This document shows, piece by piece, positions 8,807-18,983 of a stretch of DNA of 64,000 nt. Both the position numbers and the translations under genes were made by a program. The notes under the pieces are model-generated. The model saw only the letters and a list, made by a program, of their open reading frames with translations, was not told the DNA's origin and ran no database searches. The stretch covers positions 1-64,000 of the forward strand of contig CAZTOP010000011.1 of assembly GCA_964615145.1 (NCBI GenBank), given 5' to 3'. Numbering within the stretch: position 1 is the first letter of the stretch; the number at the start of each line of letters is the position of its first letter. The DNA is from CAIVPM01 sp964615145 (GTDB lineage: Bacteria; Bacteroidota; Bacteroidia; Chitinophagales; Chitinophagaceae).

Positions 8807-8814
8807 TAACTTCG
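8807..8814 (+). promoter_or_regulatory. Near-consensus -7 element TAACTTCG for rimO
   Basis: TAACTTCG differs from TAnnTTTG at one base and ends 7 bases before the rimO ATG. The same TTCG variant precedes thrS and the FKBP gene, which supports it. The predicted rimO mRNA would be nearly leaderless. Confidence 0.4.
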
Positions 8815-8821
8815 CCACTTT

Positions 8822-10129
8822 ATGAAAGTTAAATCATTAAAGCAAGATAAGGTTAACATTATTACTTTAGGTTGTAGTAAAAATTTAGTTGATAGTGAGG
8901 TTTTAAGTGGTCAATTACAAGCCAATGAAATAAATGTTGTGCACGAAAATGCAAAACTGGATCACAATATTGTGGTAGTAAATACCTGTGGCTTTATCGA
9001 TAAAGCTAAAGAAGAAAGCGTGAATACCATTTTAGATCAAGTAGCTTTAAAACAAAAAGGTAAATTAGATAAAGTTTTTGTTACTGGTTGTTTAAGTGAA
9101 CGGTACAGAGAAGATTTAAAAAAAGAGATTCCAGAAGTTGATGCTTGGTTCGGAACTTTGGAATTGCCATTTATATTGCAAGAATTTAATGCTGATTATA
9201 AGAAAGATTTATTAGGCGAAAGACTCTTAAGCACACCTAGGCATTATGCTTATTTAAAAATTAGTGAAGGCTGCAATAGAACTTGTTCATTTTGTGCTAT
9301 CCCATTAATGCGAGGGCAACATGTTAGCAAACCAATTGAAGATTTAGTAAAAGAAGCAGAAGGTTTAGTTAAAAAAGGAGTTAAAGAAATTATGCTTATT
9401 GCCCAAGAACTCACTTACTATGGGTTAGATATTTATAAAAAAAGAGAACTTCCAAAATTGTTAAACGCACTTGCCGATGTGGAAGGCATAGAGTGGATTC
9501 GTTTACATTATGCGTATCCTCACAAATTTCCAATGGATATTTTGGAAGCGATGAAAGGAAGAGATAATATTTGTAATTATCTTGACATTCCTTTGCAGCA
9601 TGCCAGTAACAATATGCTTAAGGCAATGAAAAGAAATATTACTAAAGAGGAAATGGACGAACTAATAGTTAATATTCGTACTGCTGTACCTGGAATTTGT
9701 ATCAGAACTACATTGATAACAGGTTTTCCTGGGGAAACTCTAGAAGACGTTGAAGAATTAAAAGACTTTCTAAAAAAACATCGCTTTGATAGAGTAGGTA
9801 TTTTTCAGTACAGCCACGAAGAAAACACTACTGCTTACGATTTAGTTGACAATGTTCCTGCAGAAGAAAAAGAAAGAAGAGCTCAAGAAATTATGGAAGT
9901 GCAGCAAGAAATTAGTCTAGAAAAAAATGAAGAAAAAATTGGAAAAATTTTTAAGGTAATCATCGATAAAAAAGAAGCTGGAAGATATTTAGGAAGAACA
10001 GAATTTGATAGTGTTGAAGTAGATAATGAAGTAGTAGTTAATTCTGAAAAAAAATTGCAAATTGGAGCTTTTGTAAACGTAAAAATTACAAAAGCTTATG
10101 ATTATGATTTAGAAGGAGAACTAGTTTAA
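8822..10129 (+). CDS. rimO: Ribosomal protein S12 methylthiotransferase RimO
   Basis: A 435-residue radical SAM methylthiotransferase that adds a methylthio group to an aspartate of ribosomal protein S12. The N-terminal UPF0004 domain opens with NIITLGCSKNLVDSEVLSGQ, which separates RimO from MiaB, and supplies cysteines for the auxiliary cluster (NTCGFID, VTGCLSERY). The radical SAM motif is CNRTCSFC at about residues 152-159. A C-terminal TRAM domain covers about 370-435. It is divergent from the flippase gene with only about 43 bases between, and is followed by lpxC-fabZ. Confidence 0.96.
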   Translation: MKVKSLKQDKVNIITLGCSKNLVDSEVLSGQLQANEINVVHENAKLDHNIVVVNTCGFIDKAKEESVNTILDQVALKQKGKLDKVFVTGCLSERYREDLKKEIPEVDAWFGTLELPFILQEFNADYKKDLLGERLLSTPRHYAYLKISEGCNRTCSFCAIPLMRGQHVSKPIEDLVKEAEGLVKKGVKEIMLIAQELTYYGLDIYKKRELPKLLNALADVEGIEWIRLHYAYPHKFPMDILEAMKGRDNICNYLDIPLQHASNNMLKAMKRNITKEEMDELIVNIRTAVPGICIRTTLITGFPGETLEDVEELKDFLKKHRFDRVGIFQYSHEENTTAYDLVDNVPAEEKERRAQEIMEVQQEISLEKNEEKIGKIFKVIIDKKEAGRYLGRTEFDSVEVDNEVVVNSEKKLQIGAFVNVKITKAYDYDLEGELV

Positions 10130-10212
10130 TGTTTGTGATTTATTGTCAATCGTTGATTAAACAAATAAATAGTAAATCAAAACATACAACCCTAAACTAC
10201 AAACGATAAACG
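10130..10212. repeat. Inverted heptad array between rimO and lpxC-fabZ
   Basis: The right arm, 10171-10212, is six consecutive 7-mers of the form NNAAACN; the two AA columns are invariant and C is present in five of six. The left arm, 10130-10157, is four 7-mers of the complementary form NGTTNNT. The arms are inverted relative to each other and fill almost the whole spacer. Confidence 0.6.
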
Positions 10213-10219
10213 AATAAAA

Positions 10220-11626
10220 ATGGATTTAAATTTTAACCCCGATAAACAGCACACTTTAAGTGCTGTTGCAAAAATTAGTGGAACAGGTTTACACACAGGT
10301 GTTTTAGTAGATATGATTTTAAAGCCTGCCAATCCAGGATTTGGCTTGCAATTTCAAAGAACTGATTTAGCAGGACAACCAATTATTAAAGCAGATTGTG
10401 ATTTAGTTACTGACACAAGTAGAGGAACAACATTGCAAGTTGGTGATGCCAAAATTAGTACTGTTGAACACATTCTTGCAGCACTAGTAGGAATGGGTGT
10501 AGATAATTGTTTAATTGAAGTGAATGGACCTGAAATTCCTATTATTGATGGTAGTAGTGAACCATTTGTAAAACTCATAGAAATAGCTGGTGTTGCTGAA
10601 CAAGATGCCTCAAAAATATGGTATAGTATTGACGAAAATATTTTCTTATACGACGAAAATAAGAGAGTAGAAATGGTAGCTATGCCAGCAGTAGATTATC
10701 AAATAACAACTTTAATTGATTTTAACAGTCCTGTTTTGGGCACACAGCATGCAGGATTAAAATCAATAAAAGATTTTAAAACCGAAATAGCTCCATGCCG
10801 TACATTTTGCTTTTTGCATGAACTCGAAATGTTATTAGACAATGAACTAGTCAAAGGTGGAGATATTAATAATGCAATTGTAGTTGTTGACAGGCCAGTT
10901 ACTAATGAAGAAATGACTCGATTAGCAAAAGCATTTAAGAGAGATAAAATAGAGGTTAAAAGTGAAGGGTATTTAAACAATTTAGAACTTCGCTTTCCTA
11001 ATGAACCAGCACGTCATAAACTACTTGATGTAGTAGGCGATTTAGCATTAATTGGATATCCAATTAAAAGCAGAATCATAGCTAATCGTCCTGGGCACAG
11101 TACTAATGTAGAGTTTGCAAAAAAAATAAAACAATATATTAAGAAAAATAGACACGTAAAGGATGTTCCTGTTTATGATCCAACTTTGCCACCTGTTTTT
11201 ACACTTCAGCAAATAGAAAAAATATTACCACATCGTCATCCTTTTTTATTAGTTGATAAAATTGTGGAATTAACAGATAAGCATATTATTGGAATTAAGA
11301 ATGTAACATTTAACGAATGGTTTTTTCCAGGACATTTTCCACAAAATCCAGTAATGCCGGGCGTTTTACAAATTGAAGCACTTGCACAAACTGGTGGAAT
11401 TTTATGTATTAATTCAATGCCAGAAGGACAATATGATACTTATTTTTTAAAAATCGATAATTGCAAATTCAAATTAAAAGTAGTTCCTGGAGATACTATG
11501 ATTCTGAAGATGGAATTTGCAGCACCTATTCGTCGTGGAATTTGTGAGATGAAAGGAACAGTTTATGTTGGTGGAAAGGTTGCTACAGAGGCCATTTTAG
11601 TAGCTCAAGTAGTAAAACGAAATTAG
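10220..11626 (+). CDS. lpxC-fabZ: Bifunctional UDP-3-O-acyl-GlcNAc deacetylase / 3-hydroxyacyl-ACP dehydratase
   Basis: A 468-residue natural fusion. The N-terminal part (about 1-305) is LpxC, the zinc deacetylase that commits UDP-acyl-GlcNAc to lipid A: STVEHILAAL carries one zinc His, RHKLLDVVGDL the other His and Asp, and RPGHSTNVEF the catalytic-loop His. The C-terminal part (about 320-468) is FabZ, a hotdog-fold dehydratase of fatty acid synthesis, with LPHRHPFLLVDKI and FPGHFPQNPVMPG. The fusion is known from Bacteroidota and links lipid A to acyl chain supply. lpxA, the preceding pathway step, lies apart at 25555. Confidence 0.97.
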   Translation: MDLNFNPDKQHTLSAVAKISGTGLHTGVLVDMILKPANPGFGLQFQRTDLAGQPIIKADCDLVTDTSRGTTLQVGDAKISTVEHILAALVGMGVDNCLIEVNGPEIPIIDGSSEPFVKLIEIAGVAEQDASKIWYSIDENIFLYDENKRVEMVAMPAVDYQITTLIDFNSPVLGTQHAGLKSIKDFKTEIAPCRTFCFLHELEMLLDNELVKGGDINNAIVVVDRPVTNEEMTRLAKAFKRDKIEVKSEGYLNNLELRFPNEPARHKLLDVVGDLALIGYPIKSRIIANRPGHSTNVEFAKKIKQYIKKNRHVKDVPVYDPTLPPVFTLQQIEKILPHRHPFLLVDKIVELTDKHIIGIKNVTFNEWFFPGHFPQNPVMPGVLQIEALAQTGGILCINSMPEGQYDTYFLKIDNCKFKLKVVPGDTMILKMEFAAPIRRGICEMKGTVYVGGKVATEAILVAQVVKRN

Positions 11627-11643
11627 AAATATCCATATTTTTA

Positions 11644-11671
11644 AAGAGGCTGTCTCGAAAGGCAGCCTCTT
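11644..11671 (+). terminator. Terminator after lpxC-fabZ
   Basis: AAGAGGCTGTC (11644-11654) pairs with GGCAGCCTCTT (11661-11671) with one G-U pair and a six-base loop. The same AGAGGCTG/CAGCCTCT stem recurs at 60160. The remaining spacer, 11672-11847, is AT-rich and I see nothing definite in it. Confidence 0.75.
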
Positions 11672-11847
11672 GTTGTTTAATAACTTTTCGAATGTGTTTT
11701 TTATGTAAAATATTATTTCATTTCTTTCGTATATTTTATCATCCATGTTATATCCCAAATACTTAATAATGGCTTAAATTTTATCGTTAATAATAAAAAT
11801 CAATACCTCATTAGGTTTAGTTTTACATTTACTATAAAACAGTTTTA

Positions 11848-12885
11848 ATGCTAAAAAAACTCACCCTCTTTGGTATTGTAATTTTAAGCTTTTCTTGTAA
11901 AAGTAATAAGGCAGATGACAAAAATAAAAATCAAACTATTGTTGTGCCAATCAATGTCGATATTGTAATTGCTGCACCAAAATCAGTCACCAATACAGTA
12001 GAAACAAATGGAAATGTTCTATCAAATGAGCTTTTGGAAATTCATCCTGAAACAAGTGGTAGACTCATTTATCTTAATATTCCTGAAGGCAAAATGGTTT
12101 CTGAAGGAACGGTATTAGCAAGAATTAATGATGCTGACTTGCAAGCACAATTATTGAAAAGTAAAGTACAATTAGAATTGGCAAAAAAAACTGAGGAAAG
12201 ATTAAAAAAACTTCTCTTAATCAATGGCATTAATCAGACTGATTATGATGTAGCCTTAAGCAATTTAAACAATCTTAAAGCAGATATTGAAATTATCAAA
12301 GCACAAATTGATAAAACGATTATTAAAGCACCTTTCAACGGTGTATTAGGACTAAGAAATATCAGTCCGGGTGCATTTGTTACCAACCAAACCATTATAT
12401 CTACATTACAACAAATAAATAAAGTTAAAATAGATTTTACTGTTCCAGAACAATACACTTCTTTAGTGTTTAAAGGAAGTATAGTGGAAGTAGTCAGTAA
12501 TACTTCTAACATTAAAATGTATGCTACCGTAATAGCATCTGAACCAGAAATAAATTCAAATACCAGAAACTTAAAAGTGCGGGCTTTTTTAAATAATGGT
12601 AACCTGCAGGCTGGTTCATTTGTAAAAATTGTTATTAAATCAAATGCTAATAACAAAAGTATTTTTATTCCTACAAATGCAATTATACCTGATGCAGATA
12701 GCAAAAAATTGGTAGTTGTTAAAGATGGGAAAGGTAAATATGTTCCTGTAGAAACAGGCTTACGAACTGCAACAAGTGTGGAAATTACCAAAGGAATTAA
12801 TGTTGGAGATAGCGTAATAGTTACAGGTGTTTTATTTGTAAAAAATAATGCTTTTGTAAAAGTTAAAAAAGTATTAGAAAATTAA
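11848..12885 (+). CDS. RND efflux periplasmic adaptor (membrane fusion protein), lipoprotein
   Basis: A 345-residue adaptor that bridges the RND pump and the outer membrane channel. The signal peptide ends in LSFSC at residues 13-17, so Cys17 is probably lipidated. The usual order follows: barrel-sandwich half, an alpha-helical hairpin (about 95-150), the second lipoyl half (KAPFNGVLGLRNISPGAFV, about 155-175), then beta-barrel and membrane-proximal domains. The pump gene starts 35 bases downstream. The substrate cannot be read from the sequence. Confidence 0.9.
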   Translation: MLKKLTLFGIVILSFSCKSNKADDKNKNQTIVVPINVDIVIAAPKSVTNTVETNGNVLSNELLEIHPETSGRLIYLNIPEGKMVSEGTVLARINDADLQAQLLKSKVQLELAKKTEERLKKLLLINGINQTDYDVALSNLNNLKADIEIIKAQIDKTIIKAPFNGVLGLRNISPGAFVTNQTIISTLQQINKVKIDFTVPEQYTSLVFKGSIVEVVSNTSNIKMYATVIASEPEINSNTRNLKVRAFLNNGNLQAGSFVKIVIKSNANNKSIFIPTNAIIPDADSKKLVVVKDGKGKYVPVETGLRTATSVEITKGINVGDSVIVTGVLFVKNNAFVKVKKVLEN

Positions 12886-12920
12886 TTCATCAATATCCCT
12901 TTACCTCTATTTTTTAAATA

Positions 12921-15900
12921 ATGAATATATCTGAATTTGCATTAAAACGTCCAGTGTTTGCAACGGTGCTTAATATATCCATCATTTTATTCGGCTTGGT
13001 AGGATATAGTTTTTTGGCAGTAAGAGAATATCCTGCTATTGACCCACCAACAATTAGTGTAAGTACTACTTATGCTGGTGCAAATGCAGATATTATTGAA
13101 AGCCAAATTACCGAACCTATTGAAAAAGTTGTAAATGGAATACCTGGAATTAAAACAATAACATCTTCGAGTAGTATTGGTAGAAGCAATATTGTTGTTG
13201 AATTTAATGTTGGTGAAAATTTAGAATCTGCTGCTAATGATGTAAGAGACAAAGTAGGACAAGCAGTTAAAAATTTGCCTCAAGATATTGATGCAGCCCC
13301 TGTAGTTACTAAAGCAGATGCTAATAGCGATTTTATTATTTTGATGGCTGTACAAAGCCGCTCTAAGAATTTATTAGAGCTAAGTGATTATGCAGAAAAT
13401 GTACTTCAAGAGCAGCTTCAAACAATTCCAGAAGTAAGCGGTGTAAATATTTTAGGTCAAAAAAGACCTGCAATGCGTATTTGGACAAATACAGATAAAA
13501 TGAATGCCTTTAATATTACATTCAATGATATTAAGACTGCTTTAGAAAAAGAAAATGTCGAAATTCCATCTGGCAAATTATATGGTTCAAAAACAGAAGT
13601 TACTATTAGAGCCATTGGAAAACTTACCACTGAAAACGATTTTAATAATTTAATTTTAGTTGAAAATGCCTCTGGAATTATCAGACTAAAAGATGTAGCA
13701 AAAGTTGAAATAGGTCCCGAGAATGATGAGTTTAGTTGGCGTTTAAATGGTGTTAGTGCAATAGGATTAGCCATTACACCACAGCCTGGTGCCAACTATA
13801 TTAGAATAGCCGATGAATTTTATAAAAGAATTGATGAAATAAAAAAAACACTTAAAGATGATATAGAGATAAAACCCCTATTTGATGTTACAAAAAATGT
13901 AAGAAGAAGTATTAAAGAAGTGGAGGAAACTTTACTTATTTCATTCAGTTTAGTGGTTCTTGTAATTTTCTTTTTTTTCAGAAACTTTTTAATTGCCATT
14001 AGACCATTAATCGATATTCCTATTTCACTAATTGCTACATTTTTTATTATGTATCTTTTTGGATTTAGTGTTAACGTTTTAACGCTTTTAGGAATAGTAC
14101 TTGCAACAGGTCTAGTAGTAGATGATGGTATTGTAGTAACAGAAAATATTTTTCGAAAACTGGAAAGTGGCTTGCCAATTAAAAAAGCTGCACTAGAAGG
14201 TAGCAAGGAAATATTTTTTGCAGTTATTTCAACATCTATCACACTTGCAGTTGTGTTTATTCCTGTGGTTTTTTTGCAAGGATTTGTTGGTAGTTTATTT
14301 AGAGAATTTGGAGTAACTGTTGCAGCAGCGGTACTTATTTCTGCATTTGTTTCTCTTACTATAACACCAGTTTTAAATGTATTGTTACAGAGGAAAAATG
14401 CTGGTCACGGAAAATTTTATGAAAAAACTGAACCATTTTTTAAAGGGATAGAAAGTGGTTACAAACGTTTGTTGATAGGTTTTGTAAATGTAAGATGGGT
14501 GTCTTGGATACTCTTATTAGCTTGTGTAGTGATAGGGTATTTTGCTTATAATAATCTTCAATCTGAACTAGCTCCTTTAGAAGATAAAAGTAGTATTCGT
14601 TTTCAAATAACTGGACCTGAGGGAGCTAGTTATGGTTATATGTTAGATGTTGGAGATAAACTTGGAAATTTTTTAGGTGATTCAATTCCTGAGAGAGATT
14701 TTGCATTTTCGGCAATTCCAGGATTTGGCGGAACAGGCGTTAATACTGGATTTGCACGTATTAAACTTGTTGATCCAGAGCTAAGAACTAAGAGTCAAAG
14801 CCAGATTGCAAAAGAAATTGGAAAAAAATTATCACGATTTAATCAAGCAAGAATTTTTCCTGTAGAGGAACAAACTATTGCTGTTGGATTAGGTTCAAAA
14901 GGAGCTTTGCCTATACAGTTTATTTTACAAAACTTAGACTTTGAAAAGTTAAAGGAAGTATTGCCAAGGTTTTTAGAAGAAGCTAGAAAAGACAAAACCT
15001 TTGGAAATGTTGATGTAAATCTGAAATTCAATAAACCTGAATTGCAGATGACGATTGATAAAATGAAAGCAAAAGATTTAGGTTTGAGTACTGCTGCTAT
15101 TGCAGATGTTGTTCAAAGTGCATTTAGTGGACGAAGGTTGGCTTACTTTATTATGAATGGAAAACAATATCAGGTAATATCTCAAGTAGAATATAAAGAT
15201 AGACAAACGCCTAAAGATATTGCTGGATTGTATGTTAGAAATAATGTTGGAAATGCAATTCCATTGAGTACAGTTGTTTCATTAAAGGAAAGTTCAAATC
15301 CTCCTACACTTTATCATTATAATAGATTTAAAGCTGCAACAATCCAAGCATCATTGGCAGAAGGTAAAACGGTTGGTGATGGAGTTAAAGCAATGCAAGC
15401 TATTGCCAATAAATTATTAGATGCTAGTTTTCAAACTTCGTTAAGTGGAGCATCACGAGATTTTGCTGAAAGTAGTAGTAATACATCATTTGCTTTTGGT
15501 TTAGCACTAATGTTAATTTATTTAGTACTTGCAGCACAATTTGAAAGTTTTAAAGATCCATTTATTATTATGTTAACTGTGCCTTTAGCTTTAGCTGGGG
15601 CATTACTGAGTTTGTATTTATTTAATCAAACCATTAATATTTTTTCTCAAATTGGAATGATTATGTTAATTGGATTAGTAACAAAAAATGGGATATTAAT
15701 AGTAGAATTCGCTAACCAAAAACGGAATAATGGTATACCCAAAAAGCAAGCTGTTATTGAAGCTGCTACACAGCGATTAAGACCTATTCTAATGACAAGC
15801 TTAGCCACAGCTTTAGGTGCATTGCCAATTGCATTAAGTCTTGGAGATGCAAGTACAAGCCGTATTCCATTGGGTATAGTAATTGTTGGTGGAATTATTT

Positions 15901-15992
15901 TTTCTTTAATTCTCACTTTATTTATTATCCCAGCAATTTATACTTACATAAGCAGTAAACACCAATCGAAACAAACAAGTATTAATGAATAA
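12921..15992 (+). CDS. RND multidrug efflux pump, inner membrane subunit (HAE1/AcrB type)
   Basis: A 1023-residue proton-driven pump. It opens with ALKRPVFATVLNISIILFGL, the family's first membrane helix. Transmembrane helix 4 carries the paired proton-relay aspartates in ATGLVVDDGIVVTEN. The two-fold repeat of six helices plus two large periplasmic loops is evident, with a second helix block after about residue 850. The length matches AcrB/MexB. It is the second gene of an adaptor-pump-channel operon. Only 2 bases separate it from the outer membrane factor gene. The twin-Asp motif makes it drug/lipid-type rather than CusA metal-type. Confidence 0.93.
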   Translation: MNISEFALKRPVFATVLNISIILFGLVGYSFLAVREYPAIDPPTISVSTTYAGANADIIESQITEPIEKVVNGIPGIKTITSSSSIGRSNIVVEFNVGENLESAANDVRDKVGQAVKNLPQDIDAAPVVTKADANSDFIILMAVQSRSKNLLELSDYAENVLQEQLQTIPEVSGVNILGQKRPAMRIWTNTDKMNAFNITFNDIKTALEKENVEIPSGKLYGSKTEVTIRAIGKLTTENDFNNLILVENASGIIRLKDVAKVEIGPENDEFSWRLNGVSAIGLAITPQPGANYIRIADEFYKRIDEIKKTLKDDIEIKPLFDVTKNVRRSIKEVEETLLISFSLVVLVIFFFFRNFLIAIRPLIDIPISLIATFFIMYLFGFSVNVLTLLGIVLATGLVVDDGIVVTENIFRKLESGLPIKKAALEGSKEIFFAVISTSITLAVVFIPVVFLQGFVGSLFREFGVTVAAAVLISAFVSLTITPVLNVLLQRKNAGHGKFYEKTEPFFKGIESGYKRLLIGFVNVRWVSWILLLACVVIGYFAYNNLQSELAPLEDKSSIRFQITGPEGASYGYMLDVGDKLGNFLGDSIPERDFAFSAIPGFGGTGVNTGFARIKLVDPELRTKSQSQIAKEIGKKLSRFNQARIFPVEEQTIAVGLGSKGALPIQFILQNLDFEKLKEVLPRFLEEARKDKTFGNVDVNLKFNKPELQMTIDKMKAKDLGLSTAAIADVVQSAFSGRRLAYFIMNGKQYQVISQVEYKDRQTPKDIAGLYVRNNVGNAIPLSTVVSLKESSNPPTLYHYNRFKAATIQASLAEGKTVGDGVKAMQAIANKLLDASFQTSLSGASRDFAESSSNTSFAFGLALMLIYLVLAAQFESFKDPFIIMLTVPLALAGALLSLYLFNQTINIFSQIGMIMLIGLVTKNGILIVEFANQKRNNGIPKKQAVIEAATQRLRPILMTSLATALGALPIALSLGDASTSRIPLGIVIVGGIIFSLILTLFIIPAIYTYISSKHQSKQTSINE

Positions 15993-15994
15993 CT

Positions 15995-17284
15995 ATGAAT
16001 AAAAAGTTTATATTTTCTTTGATTCTTTTTTTACCAGTTATTGTTTTGTCTCAAAAAATAACTTTAGAAGATGCTATAAATATTGCCCTAAAAAAAAATC
16101 TAGATATTGAAATAGCAAAAAATAATTTAGAGATTTCATCCATCAATAATCATATTGGTATTGCAGGAGGATTACCAACAATTATTGCAACTATTAGTGA
16201 CCAAGAAAATGTCTCTAATATTAATCAAAAATTAAATACTGGGACAGAAATCAGTAAAAATGGAGCTTTTAACAATAGTTTTAATGCAAATCTTTCAGCC
16301 AGCATCTTAGTTTTTAATAATTATAGAGTGGTTGCTACAAAAAAACGTTTAGAGCAATTAAAGATGCAAGGAGAGCAACAACTTGCATCGCAAATTCAAA
16401 ATATTATATCAAATGTAACGCTGCAATATTTTAATATTATTAAAGAGCAATCTTATTTGAGCACTTTGCAACAAAGTATTAATATTTCCAAAAAACAGTT
16501 GGAAATTATTAATACAAAAAAAGATATTGGAATGGCAAATGATGCAGACGTGTTTCAAAGTAAAATTGATTTGAACACAAGAATGCAAGATTTTTATACG
16601 CAGGAATTAGCAATAAAACGTGCTGTTGCCGACTTTTCGAATTTACTCTATTTAAAAGCAGATAGCAATATTTGGGTAAAGGATTCTATAGTTATTGGCG
16701 AAACATTATCCTATGATAAAATACTTTCAACAATACAAGCGAATGCTGATGTTAGTGCATTGGATTATCAAATTAAAGTAAACAAATTATTAGAAAAAGA
16801 AACAAAAGATCAACGTTTTCCAAGTTTGAGAGCTAATGCAGGTATTAACTATGGTAGAACTCAATCCGATGCTGGTCAGTTATTGCTAAATCAATCTTAT
16901 GGCCCCTTTGTTGGGCTAACTTTAGGTATTCCATTATACAGTAGTGGAAATATAAAAAGGCAAGAAAAAATAGCTGGTATTAATACAAAAATTGCGATAT
17001 CACAAAAGGACAAATTGATTAATTATTATCAAGCAGAAGTGTTTAAAACTTACCAAACCTACATTACCGCTAAGGCTCAAATAAATTCTCAACAAGATAA
17101 TTTTGAACTAGCAAAAAAACTGGTTGATTTGGTAATGCAAAAATTTCAACTATCACAAGCAACAATTTTAGAGCTAAATGCAGCCCAAAAAAGTTATGAG
17201 GATGCAGCCTTTAAGCTTGTTTCAATAAAATACATTGCTAAGGTTGCAGAAATAGAATTACGAAGAATAAGCAATAATTTTTAA
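15995..17284 (+). CDS. TolC-family outer membrane efflux protein
   Basis: A 429-residue outer membrane factor with a signal peptide at 1-19 (ending IVLSQ) and two long coiled-coil OEP repeats, each running through heptad-rich helices. A TolC-type segment LGIPLYSSGNIKRQ lies at about 308-321. It completes the first tripartite efflux system with the adaptor and pump directly upstream. No lipoprotein cysteine is present, unlike the NodT-type channel of the second system at 33360. Confidence 0.9.
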   Translation: MNKKFIFSLILFLPVIVLSQKITLEDAINIALKKNLDIEIAKNNLEISSINNHIGIAGGLPTIIATISDQENVSNINQKLNTGTEISKNGAFNNSFNANLSASILVFNNYRVVATKKRLEQLKMQGEQQLASQIQNIISNVTLQYFNIIKEQSYLSTLQQSINISKKQLEIINTKKDIGMANDADVFQSKIDLNTRMQDFYTQELAIKRAVADFSNLLYLKADSNIWVKDSIVIGETLSYDKILSTIQANADVSALDYQIKVNKLLEKETKDQRFPSLRANAGINYGRTQSDAGQLLLNQSYGPFVGLTLGIPLYSSGNIKRQEKIAGINTKIAISQKDKLINYYQAEVFKTYQTYITAKAQINSQQDNFELAKKLVDLVMQKFQLSQATILELNAAQKSYEDAAFKLVSIKYIAKVAEIELRRISNNF

Positions 17285-17379
17285 TAAAATTGTGGTATAA
17301 TTTACTGCATACAAACAATTTACCTTAGCTTCGCTTTACCCCAGATGTTTAAACTATTATTAACGTTTAAATATTAATC

Positions 17380-17667
17380 ATGATTTATAAAATTAGTATT
17401 GTTGAGGCAAGGATTTTCTTCGCTTGTGTGTCTTTTTTATGTTTATTCATTAAAACTTACTACTACTTAAAAATTAAACACGACAAAAGTTTGGGCGAGT
17501 TTATTATGGACTTATTTAGGTGGGCACCAAAAATTGTTATTAAAAACTCTGGTGCAGATAAAGATAGAAGAACTTATATGAGAAAGAATAATTACTTAGC
17601 AGTTTACTTTTGGATTTCAGTTTTCATTCAATTATTTCTGTTGTTTTACAAACCTACTACTGACTAG
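17380..17667 (+). CDS. Small membrane protein of unknown function
   Basis: A 95-residue protein with two hydrophobic helices (about 9-28 and 74-90) around a basic, soluble middle with a WAPKIVIKN segment. I do not recognise a family. It starts at ATG 17380 after a 95-base spacer and ends 11 bases inside the convergent DUF2851 gene. Codon use and base composition resemble the neighbours, so it is probably real. Confidence 0.6.
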   Translation: MIYKISIVEARIFFACVSFLCLFIKTYYYLKIKHDKSLGEFIMDLFRWAPKIVIKNSGADKDRRTYMRKNNYLAVYFWISVFIQLFLLFYKPTTD

Positions 17668-18946
17668 AAAATATATTTTCTTTTAATATATTGTTACCTA
17701 CTGCACATTCAAGACATTTCTTTTTTGAGCAATAGCTATTAGTAAGTTCAATTAAGGCTTGTGAGTCGAATGCAGATTTGTTCTCTATTAATAATATTTC
17801 CCACTCTTTGGTAATTTTGTTTTTTTCAGGCTTTATCTGATGCAGCCAATTAATCGATTTTAATTTAAGTTCATCGTCGTTATGATGCCAACCATAAGAA
17901 AAAAATATTGGAATAATGGTGTTGATAATAATGTTGTCAATAGTTTGTTTGCCGAGTTTCTTTTCATCAAAATCTGATGGGTTATCAAAAAATGTGTAAT
18001 GATAATTCCAATAACTACTACAATTAATATTGAACAAGTTCTGTAACTCTGAAATAGTTTCTATTTCTTTTATTTTAGAAAAAAGATGGCTTGAATTTGA
18101 AATTAAAGCTGCTAGTTGTGCCAATCGAATAGTAGGAAAATTGGCAGGTCTCATTCTTAAAAAAAGAGCAGAACCTTTTACTTCATTTAAATTGTATTTT
18201 CTTTTTAGAAAAATATATTCTTTTTTTAGTGATAAAGGATAATCATTCTGAAATTCATCATTGAGTAAGTTAGCCTGACCCAATAGCATTGCTTCTAATT
18301 GATGAATTCTATTTTTATGTTTGGATAATATATTGTTACTAATAGTTTCAGCAACTTGCTGAAAAAAAGTAGCATTCACTTTTAGCCCAAAATTATAAGC
18401 TAGTAATTGCCACATTGTTTCTTCCCAATTATTGTTATTTTTTTTATAAACCTCTTGTATTTGTGAAGATTTATAGAGGAGTCTTTCTGTTGTAAGTCTT
18501 TCTTTCCAGGATGTCCAGCCAAGTTGCGATAAACACGGCAAAAAACTATTGCAAGGTAGCTGCAGGGTAGCTTCCATTAATTCAATATACTTTTCAATTA
18601 GTACTTTTGGAACAATGTTTTTTAATTCTAAAGTTGGAATTGGAGTGTTATTGTCATCTTTAATTGGAATATCATTTTCCCAAACTATGTGTAGAATAAT
18701 GTTTTTGTAATTCTTATCATTCGAATGTTGATGTAGTATCCATTGTGAGGCTTTGGTATGGATTTCAATATTTCCAGATAAAATAATATTATTGATTTTA
18801 ATTCTTGCATTGAAAAAGTCTGGACCTTGATTCGTATTTAATGTTCCAACATTGATAATACTCAATGCATCATTTTCTGCTGTAACTAAATTTGATTTAT
18901 TAAAATATTGAAATTGCCAAATATATTGTAGTAGTTTCTCGTTCAT
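17657..18946 (-). CDS. DUF2851 family protein
   Basis: This 429-residue soluble protein matches the DUF2851 family by its N-terminal signature: GPDFFNARIKI at about 41-51, GNIEIHTKASQWILHQHSND around 58-77 and NIILHIVWEND at about 81-91. A Cys cluster near the C-terminus (YCSKKKCLEC) is typical of the family and could bind metal or iron-sulfur. The biochemical role is unknown. It lies 37 bases after the LolA-like gene and is probably the last gene of the minus-strand ABC group. Confidence 0.85.
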   Translation of the reverse strand: MNEKLLQYIWQFQYFNKSNLVTAENDALSIINVGTLNTNQGPDFFNARIKINNIILSGNIEIHTKASQWILHQHSNDKNYKNIILHIVWENDIPIKDDNNTPIPTLELKNIVPKVLIEKYIELMEATLQLPCNSFLPCLSQLGWTSWKERLTTERLLYKSSQIQEVYKKNNNNWEETMWQLLAYNFGLKVNATFFQQVAETISNNILSKHKNRIHQLEAMLLGQANLLNDEFQNDYPLSLKKEYIFLKRKYNLNEVKGSALFLRMRPANFPTIRLAQLAALISNSSHLFSKIKEIETISELQNLFNINCSSYWNYHYTFFDNPSDFDEKKLGKQTIDNIIINTIIPIFFSYGWHHNDDELKLKSINWLHQIKPEKNKITKEWEILLIENKSAFDSQALIELTNSYCSKKKCLECAVGNNILKENIFSSQ

Positions 18947-18983
18947 ACTAATAGCTTAAATTAATAAACCAAAAGTAAACGAT

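Noticed and set aside
12243..12791. 182-codon minus-strand frame inside the RND adaptor
   Set aside because: It is a shadow of the conserved adaptor gene; its composition is that of reversed codons and no domain is seen.
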